Of a stretch of DNA of 30,000 nt, positions 23,562-30,000 are shown in pieces; the stretch's first letter is position 1, and every line of letters starts with the position of its first letter. Source of the DNA: an uncultured Draconibacterium sp. (GTDB lineage: Bacteria; Bacteroidota; Bacteroidia; Bacteroidales; Prolixibacteraceae). The stretch is taken from positions 1 through 30,000 of the forward strand of contig NZ_OY775906.1 of NCBI RefSeq assembly GCF_963675065.1, read 5' to 3'. The translations under genes and the position numbers were made by a program. The notes below the pieces were generated by a model that saw nothing but the letters and a program-made list of their open reading frames with translations, did no database searches and was not told the DNA's origin.

Positions 23562-25667
23562 GTGAAAATATTAAAATCTAAATCGATGACCAGCAGACTA
23601 TTTTGGCTATTTGTATTATTAATTACTGTTTCATGCAGTAATGTTACTACGCCGGAACCCGTATTGCCAGTACCTTCTGAAAGGCAATTGGCGTGGGATA
23701 GTATGGAGTATTACGCTTTTGTTCATTTTAATATGAATACCTTTTCGAATATGGAGTGGGGATTTGGTGATGAAGATCCCGAAATGTTTAACCCAACCGA
23801 ATTGGATTGCCGCCAGTGGGCCCGGATTTGTAAAGAGGCCGGCATGAAAGGAATTATCCTTACAGCCAAACACCACGACGGATTTTGTTTGTGGCCGACA
23901 GCCACTACTGAACATTCGGTCAAAAATGCTATCTGGAAGAATGGGGAAGGAGATGTGGTACGTGAACTGGCCGATGCATGCAAAGAGTATGGTTTAAAAC
24001 TTGGGCTTTATCTTTCGCCATGGGATCGCAATAATCCGGAATACGGAAACGACAAATACATTGAAATATTCAGAGCTCAGTTGCGAGAATTGATGACTGA
24101 TTATGGTGATGTTTTCGAAGTTTGGTTTGATGGTGCCAACGGAGGAACCGGTTATTACGGAGGTGCAAACGAAGAGCGCCGTATTGACAGGAAAACATAT
24201 TATGATTGGGAAAATACCAGAAAGATAGTACGCGAACTTCAACCGATGGCATGTATGTTCAGCGATGCTGGCCCTGATGTACGTTGGGTAGGGACTGAGG
24301 AAGGTTGGGCTCCGGAGACCAACTGGTCGCCGCTACGCAGAGATGAATTTTACCCCGGTTCGCCAAATTACCTGGAATTACGTTCGGGGCACGAAGATGG
24401 GACACATTGGCTTCCTGCAGAGGTAGATGTTTCCATTCGTCCGGGATGGTATTATCATCCATACGAAGATCATAAGGTGAAAACTTTGCCGCAGCTACTC
24501 GATATATATTATAATAGTATTGGTAGAAATGCGTCGTTACTGATTAATTTTCCGGTCGACAAACGCGGATTGATTCATGAAAAAGATGAAGAGCAAATTC
24601 TAAAACTGGCGGAAGCAGTTAAAGCTGATTTTGAGAATGATCTTGCTGCCGGCAAAAATGCAGAAGCCACAAATGTGCGTGGTAACTCAAAAAAGTATAA
24701 AGCTGCCAATGTAACCGATGAAAATCCGGATACCTACTGGGCAAGCGATGATGGAGTTGTACAAGCGTCGGTAACTATTGATTTGGGAGAAGAAACTACT
24801 TTTAACCGATTCCTGGTTCAGGAGGATATTCGATTGGGACAGCGTGTTAAGGAATTTTCAGTGGAGGCCTATATTAATAATAAGTGGGAGGAAATCGATT
24901 CGCAAACAACAATTGGCCGTAAACGTATTTTGCGATTGCCGGAAACTACCGCTTCGAAAGTGAGATTTACAGTAAAAGATTCAAAAGCATGTCCGGTGAT
25001 CACCAAAATCGGAATCTATCATGCGCCAAAAGTTATTGTTGAGCCAAGAATATCAAGAACAAAAGATGGTATTATTAATATAGAAGCTTTCGATAGTGGC
25101 CTTGATATATATTATACTGTAGACGGAACCGAGCCTGATGAAAATTCAATTAAATATGACAAGCCTTTCGAATTGGCTCAGAAAGCAATTGTAAAAGCCA
25201 TTGTTGTTGATCCGAATGAAAACAAAACGAGCACAGTTTATGTAGCTGAGTTTGATGTTCCAAAAACAAAATGGAAAGTGGTTGGGAAATATAAAGACGC
25301 TGAAAAGGTGAACCTCATTTTCGATGGAAATGAAAATACGGCATTTACGGTTGGAGAATCAGCGCCTGTTGATTTCGTTTTCGACCTGGGAGAAAGTCTG
25401 ACCATTACCGGGTTTAAATACCTGCCCGATCAACAGCGTTTTGATCCCGGTGTTATATTTAATTACAGGTTGTATTTAAGTGCCGATGGTAAAAACTGGA
25501 AACAACCAGTTGTCAAAGGTGAGTTTTCCAATATTCGAAACAGTCCGGTATGGCAAACTGAAAGTTTTGCTCCGGTTCATGCCCGCTACATAAAATTTAC
25601 TGCTTTATCACCGGCCGAAGAAAATGGCAAAGTGGGAATTGCCGAATTCGATATCATTACTCAATAA
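23562..25667 (+). CDS. GH29 alpha-L-fucosidase lipoprotein with two discoidin-like domains
   Basis: 701 residues from a GTG start (23562); an ATG at 23586 would remove eight residues and is also possible. The lipobox is ITVSC with C25. The GH29 barrel (about 35-360) shows TAKHHDGFCLWP and the nucleophile D190 in VFEVWFDGANGG. A discoidin/CBM32-like domain follows (about 365-488), then a chitobiase-C-terminal-like strand domain (YYTVDGTEPD, about 495-567) and a second discoidin-like domain (about 570-701). It removes terminal L-fucose from glycans at the surface or in the periplasm; the extra domains probably hold it on polysaccharide or mucin-like substrate. The linkage preferred cannot be told. 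A second GH29 gene follows 25 nt later. Confidence 0.92.
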   Translation: MKILKSKSMTSRLFWLFVLLITVSCSNVTTPEPVLPVPSERQLAWDSMEYYAFVHFNMNTFSNMEWGFGDEDPEMFNPTELDCRQWARICKEAGMKGIILTAKHHDGFCLWPTATTEHSVKNAIWKNGEGDVVRELADACKEYGLKLGLYLSPWDRNNPEYGNDKYIEIFRAQLRELMTDYGDVFEVWFDGANGGTGYYGGANEERRIDRKTYYDWENTRKIVRELQPMACMFSDAGPDVRWVGTEEGWAPETNWSPLRRDEFYPGSPNYLELRSGHEDGTHWLPAEVDVSIRPGWYYHPYEDHKVKTLPQLLDIYYNSIGRNASLLINFPVDKRGLIHEKDEEQILKLAEAVKADFENDLAAGKNAEATNVRGNSKKYKAANVTDENPDTYWASDDGVVQASVTIDLGEETTFNRFLVQEDIRLGQRVKEFSVEAYINNKWEEIDSQTTIGRKRILRLPETTASKVRFTVKDSKACPVITKIGIYHAPKVIVEPRISRTKDGIINIEAFDSGLDIYYTVDGTEPDENSIKYDKPFELAQKAIVKAIVVDPNENKTSTVYVAEFDVPKTKWKVVGKYKDAEKVNLIFDGNENTAFTVGESAPVDFVFDLGESLTITGFKYLPDQQRFDPGVIFNYRLYLSADGKNWKQPVVKGEFSNIRNSPVWQTESFAPVHARYIKFTALSPAEENGKVGIAEFDIITQ

Positions 25668-25692
25668 CAGCTAATAAACTAAACCAAGGAAT

Positions 25693-27060
25693 ATGAAAAG
25701 AGCATTTTTAGTGGTAATGCTGATTCTGTTTGTAAATCAGTTGGCATTCTCGCAAAAGAAAATTTGGGATGAAACCCCGGAGCAAAAAGTCGAGCGAATG
25801 AAGTGGTGGACCGATGCACGTTTCGGAATGTTTATTCATTGGGGATTGTATGCACAGGCAGCGCGACATGAATGGGTGAAGAAAAACGAGCGAATTTCAG
25901 ATGAAGATTACCAGAAATACTTCGATATTTTTAATCCCGATCTTTTTGATCCGGTAGAATGGGCAAAAAAGGCCAAAGCAGCGGGAATGAAATATGCAGT
26001 TATTACTACCAAACATCACGAAGGCTTTAACATGTTCGCATCAGGTTACACCGATTATAATGTAATGAATACACCGTATGGAAAAGACATTATAAAACAG
26101 TGGGTGGATGCTTTTCGTGCCGAAGGCCTCGGAGTCGGATTTTATTATTCCTTAATCGACTGGCATCATCCGGAATATACAATCGATCGGGTGCATCCGC
26201 AAAGCGTATCTTCACAAGAAGAATACGATGACCTGAATAAAAATCGTGATATGAGTATTTATCGTGAATATCTGAAAAATCAGGTTCGCGAAATACTAAC
26301 CAATTATGGCAAGATCGATATTCTTTGGTTGGATTATTCTTTTCCGGGAGAGTTTGGAAAAGGACGAGACGATTGGGGATCAGTAGATCTGATGAAAATG
26401 GTTCGTGAGTTGCAGCCCGGTATTATTGTAAACGATCGTGCCGACCTGAAAGATTACTGGGGCGGTTGGGATTTTACAACACCCGAACAGTTTAAAGTAC
26501 ATAAATGGCCCGAAGAGAATGGTGTACGCATTCCGTGGGAAACCTGCCAGACTTTTTCCGGCTCGTGGGGCTATTATCGCGACGAGCATACATGGAAAGA
26601 CAATAAACAGTTGCTGGTATTATTAATAGAGTCGGTAAGTAAGGGAGGTAACCTATTATTAAATGTTGGGCCAACGGCAAGGGGTACTTTTGATGAGCGT
26701 GCGGATAAAGCGCTGGCCGAAATGGGAGAGTGGATGAAGTATAACAGCAGATCGATATATAATTGCACCCAGGCACCCGACGAATTTGAAGCGCCGGATA
26801 ACACATTGTTAACATACAATCCGGAAACAAACCGATTGTACGTACACCTGTTGGATTACCCGTTGCAGAATTTTCTGATGCGCGGATATGGAGACAAAGT
26901 CAAATATGCCCAGTTTTTGCACGATGCATCCGAGATTAAAATTGGAAAACCATATGGTCATTGGATAGAGCAAAAACATGCGGATAATGATATTAATTTG
27001 TTGCTACCCGTGAATAAACCAAATATTGAAATCCCCGTAATTGAACTTTTCTTGAAATAG
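25693..27060 (+). CDS. GH29 alpha-L-fucosidase, secreted
   Basis: 455 residues with a signal peptide ending near LAFSQ. The GH29 core opens WWTDARFGMFIHWGLY, continues with VITTKHHEGFNMF, and has the nucleophile D214 in IDILWLDYSFPG; a short beta domain ends it. There are no added carbohydrate-binding modules, unlike the upstream enzyme. The two proteins share only the family motifs (the first has WFDGANGG, this one WLDYSFPG), so they are not a recent duplication and may act on different fucose linkages. The gene is 25 nt downstream of the first and is followed by a strong terminator, so they form a two-gene operon with no SusCD pair in view. Confidence 0.93.
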   Translation: MKRAFLVVMLILFVNQLAFSQKKIWDETPEQKVERMKWWTDARFGMFIHWGLYAQAARHEWVKKNERISDEDYQKYFDIFNPDLFDPVEWAKKAKAAGMKYAVITTKHHEGFNMFASGYTDYNVMNTPYGKDIIKQWVDAFRAEGLGVGFYYSLIDWHHPEYTIDRVHPQSVSSQEEYDDLNKNRDMSIYREYLKNQVREILTNYGKIDILWLDYSFPGEFGKGRDDWGSVDLMKMVRELQPGIIVNDRADLKDYWGGWDFTTPEQFKVHKWPEENGVRIPWETCQTFSGSWGYYRDEHTWKDNKQLLVLLIESVSKGGNLLLNVGPTARGTFDERADKALAEMGEWMKYNSRSIYNCTQAPDEFEAPDNTLLTYNPETNRLYVHLLDYPLQNFLMRGYGDKVKYAQFLHDASEIKIGKPYGHWIEQKHADNDINLLLPVNKPNIEIPVIELFLK

Positions 27061-27084
27061 TAGTGGTACTATTAAAGAATATGC

Positions 27085-27120
27085 AAGCCCTGAAAGTTAT
27101 TTTTCAGGGCTTTTGTTTTG
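27085..27120 (+). terminator. Rho-independent terminator after the fucosidase operon
   Basis: A perfect 11-bp stem AAGCCCTGAAA / TTTCAGGGCTT (27085-27095 and 27102-27112) with a GTTATT loop is followed by TTGTTTTG. It lies 25 nt after the fucosidase stop. Confidence 0.92.
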
Positions 27121-27288
27121 TTTAAAACGAGAATTTCATCTCAATTATTTAATGCAAGAAGTGTAACCATGTTTGGCTCTTCTCGTATCAATCAATCCGT
27201 CTGCTTTTTTTTTGAAAATAGATGGCATCTGAAATTCAAGTGCTTAGGAAAAACAACGAAAAAAAGATGTCTAAAAAAGGCGTAAAAG

Positions 27289-27319
27289 TTTGGAAGAATA
27301 AAAACCTTGATTACTTTTG
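27289..27319 (+). promoter_or_regulatory. rRNA operon promoter P1
   Basis: TTTG (27289-27292), then 19 nt, then TACTTTTG (27312-27319): an exact match to the Bacteroidota consensus TTTG-N19-TAnnTTTG. It lies about 280 nt upstream of the mature 16S 5' end. Confidence 0.8.
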
Positions 27320-27344
27320 CAGCCGCTTTGAGAGAAAAAGTAAT

Positions 27345-27352
27345 TACCTTTG
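27345..27352 (+). promoter_or_regulatory. rRNA operon promoter P2 (-7 box)
   Basis: TACCTTTG matches TAnnTTTG and is 33 nt downstream of the P1 box. The available TTTG elements are at 14 or 25 nt spacing, so it may be a weaker or differently spaced second promoter. Confidence 0.55.
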
Positions 27353-27441
27353 TCGCCCCGTTAAAAGGGAAACGAGTTCTGGCAATTGAGAGGAGATTTA
27401 AGGAGAAGAGATTGTCAGAGAAAAATACAAGAAAGTAGATG

Positions 27442-27480
27442 ACCGGCATTAAGAGGTAAGATTGAGGTGCTGGTTTTTTT
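27442..27480 (+). promoter_or_regulatory. Terminator-like hairpin in the rRNA leader
   Basis: ACCGGCA (27442-27448) pairs with TGCTGGT (27468-27474) with one G-U, and a run of six more T residues follows. It lies between the promoters and the boxA-like element, where early termination could be decided. The 19-nt loop makes it a weak stem. Confidence 0.4.
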
Positions 27481-27485
27481 ACGCG

Positions 27486-27497
27486 AGTTCTTTAAAA
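27486..27497 (+). promoter_or_regulatory. boxA-like antitermination element before 16S
   Basis: AGTTCTTTAAAA resembles the boxA consensus TGCTCTTTAACA. The same AGTTCTTT core recurs at 29558-29565 before 23S, the expected placement for Nus-factor loading on rRNA transcripts. Confidence 0.55.
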
Positions 27498-27595
27498 TTT
27501 TGAAGCACAAAAAAGCAAGGTTATTTTAAAACAACTTTGTTGATTTCTGAGAGACAAGTAAACCTGGAGCGAAAGATATTAAACTTTTTATATTT

Positions 27596-29117
<1,522 letters not shown>

Positions 29118-29255
29118 CTGGAGCACAGGTTTAAGGAGTTTCTGTGACGAGATTGACAAAAGTTGTCCTTGCTTTTTTTATAATATTACACAATGAGTTG
29201 CAAAGCGGGAGCTGCGCTAAAAGCCAAAGCTCAGAAGCTTGGCGCTTAAAAAAAC

Positions 29256-29329
29256 AGTCCCGTAGCTCAGCTGGTTAGAGTACTACACTGATAATGTAGG
29301 GGTCCCCAGTTCAAGTCTGGGCGGGACTA
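29256..29329 (+). tRNA. tRNA-Ile(GAT)
   Basis: 74 nt. Acceptor AGTCCCG pairs with CGGGACT. The anticodon arm CTACA/TGTAG carries loop CTGATAA with anticodon GAT, and the T arm is CCCAG-TTCAAGT-CTGGG. CCA is not encoded (ACTG follows the acceptor). This is the usual first spacer tRNA. Confidence 0.96.
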
Positions 29330-29336
29330 CTGTTTC

Positions 29337-29410
29337 GGGGGATTAGCTCAGTTGGCTAGAGCGCTAGATTTGCATTCTAGAGGTCAAGGGTTCGACTCCC
29401 TTATTCTCCA
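29337..29410 (+). tRNA. tRNA-Ala(TGC)
   Basis: 74 nt, 7 nt after tRNA-Ile. Acceptor GGGGGAT pairs with ATTCTCC with two wobbles. The anticodon arm CTAGA/TCTAG carries loop TTTGCAT with anticodon TGC, and the T arm is AAGGG-TTCGACT-CCCTT. CCA is not encoded. The Ile-Ala order is typical of bacterial rRNA spacers. Confidence 0.96.
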
Positions 29411-29475
29411 CGAGAGGCTGAAAAGTCGGAAAAAGACCACAAAACAGTGGCGCGTTCATCGTAATAGTGAACAAG

Positions 29476-29521
29476 AGATAATGCTGGTGCACGATTTAAG
29501 GTTCGATTCCTTAATTATCTA
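29476..29521 (+). other. tRNA-like mini-fold (acceptor stem plus T arm only)
   Basis: AGATAAT (29476-29482) pairs perfectly with ATTATCT (29514-29520). Just before the latter is a T arm TAAGG-TTCGATT-CCTTA (29497-29513) in exact tRNA geometry: 5-bp stem, 7-nt loop, 7-bp acceptor, then A as discriminator and CA. The D and anticodon arms are missing; only 14 nt join the halves. Its 3' 26 nt match the tRNA-Ala 3' end at 19 positions by hand count. It may be a decayed tRNA or an RNA-processing signal. Confidence 0.55.
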
Positions 29522-29557
29522 CACAAGTTGAAACAGGCAACTGTTTCTGTGCTTTAA

Positions 29558-29569
29558 AGTTCTTTGGCA
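29558..29569 (+). promoter_or_regulatory. boxA-like antitermination element before 23S
   Basis: AGTTCTTTGGCA resembles boxA (TGCTCTTTAACA) and shares AGTTCTTT with the element before 16S. It lies about 110 nt upstream of 23S between two GNRA hairpins. Confidence 0.55.
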
Positions 29570-29680
29570 TGTTGGGAAAAATTTTGATAATTACGAAAGT
29601 AATTATCGAGAGTCAAATCACAAGATAGAGACGACAATTTTACAAGAGATACAAAAGAATCAATACGAGGATTCTCTAAA

Positions 29681-30000
29681 AAGAAAGTTACTAAGGGCGT
29701 ACGGAGGATGCCTAGGCTCTCAGAGGCGAAGAAGGACGTGACAAGCTGCGATAAGCTTCGGGGATTAGCAAATATGAATCGATCCGAAGATTTCCGAATG
29801 GGGCAACCCACCCGCAAGGGTATCCGCAAGGAGGCTAACCCGGGGAACTGAAACATCTAAGTACCCGGAGGAAAAGAAAATAATAATGATTCCCATAGTA
29901 GTGGCGAGCGAACTGGGAACAGCCTAAACTGGTATTGTTTCGGCAATGCCAGGGTTGTAGGGCTGCGACATGGAGACATATTTAAAACTGGAAAGGTTTT
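29681..30000 (+). rRNA. 23S ribosomal RNA, 5' part
   Basis: The first 320 nt or so of 23S. ACTAAGGGCGTACGGAGGAT and GCCTAGGCTCTCAGAGGCG correspond to the E. coli 5' region (ACTAAGCGTACACGGTGGATGCC). Further conserved text follows, such as AGTAGTGGCGAGCGAACTGG. The 5' end is placed by comparison and may be off by a few bases; the gene runs past the window. Confidence 0.95.

Larger units (their letters stand above)
29118..29680 (+). other. 16S-23S internal transcribed spacer
   Basis: The 563-nt spacer holds tRNA-Ile, tRNA-Ala, a tRNA-like mini-fold, two hairpins with GNRA loops (GAAACAG-GCAA-CTGTTTC at 29530-29547 and GATAATTAC-GAAA-GTAATTATC at 29586-29607), and a boxA-like element between them. 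The first 138 nt before tRNA-Ile contain only small imperfect hairpins, for example GACAA-AAG-TTGTC at 29155-29167. Confidence 0.85.

Noticed and set aside
27192..27449. 85-residue minus-strand ORF upstream of 16S
   Set aside because: It covers the rRNA promoters and leader; its text is low-complexity and shows no family features.
29554..29856. 100-residue minus-strand ORF
   Set aside because: It spans the end of the rRNA spacer and the start of 23S rRNA.

Overview
The window is a chromosomal segment from a member of the Bacteroidota, most likely Bacteroidales/Marinilabiliales (Prolixibacteraceae-like; a judgement from memory of the 16S sequence, not a search). Support comes from the 16S 3' end GGCTGGAACACCTCCTTT, repeated TAnnTTTG -7 promoter boxes, a SusC/SusD pair, a type IX secretion (T9SS) adhesin with a PorP/SprF partner, and an UpxY-type NusG paralogue.

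Region 1 (1-6.2 kb) holds the end of a SusC/RagA TonB-dependent receptor, a SusD lipoprotein and a secreted S9 prolyl oligopeptidase on +. They converge through a shared bidirectional terminator on a minus-strand pair: a MauE/DoxX-type membrane protein fused to a propeller-like domain, and an 88-residue secreted four-cysteine DUF6520-like peptide. Together they look like a peptide/thiol-related export, processing or uptake module. Region 2 (6.3-9.9 kb) is regulatory and biosynthetic: a Crp/Fnr-like regulator and an UpxY-like antiterminator on minus, then a TetR regulator and a StlD/DarB-type ketosynthase on plus. The last two share a putative operator word. Region 3 (10.1-12.06 kb) has a 61-residue ORF and a large serine recombinase whose 3' end runs antisense through the terminator and 3' half of a tRNA-Arg(CCG) gene. 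This looks like the edge of an integrated element, so the genes to its left may be island cargo.

Region 4 (12.2-13.6 kb) is a translationally coupled three-gene operon: HD hydrolase, YjbQ family and Bfd-like [2Fe-2S] protein. Region 5 (13.6-22.9 kb, minus) is a giant T9SS adhesin with its PorP/SprF partner. The adhesin carries ten nearly identical 270-bp repeats and a second array of ten 243-bp repeats. It is split by a net 95-nt deletion/frameshift that separates the secretion signal from the C-terminal sorting domain. Region 6 (23.6-27.1 kb) has two tandem, dissimilar GH29 alpha-L-fucosidases ending at a strong terminator.

Region 7 (27.2-30 kb) is an rRNA operon: two promoter boxes, a leader with a terminator-like hairpin and a boxA-like element, 16S, tRNA-Ile(GAT), tRNA-Ala(TGC), a curious 46-nt tRNA-like mini-fold, a second boxA-like element, and the first 320 nt of 23S.
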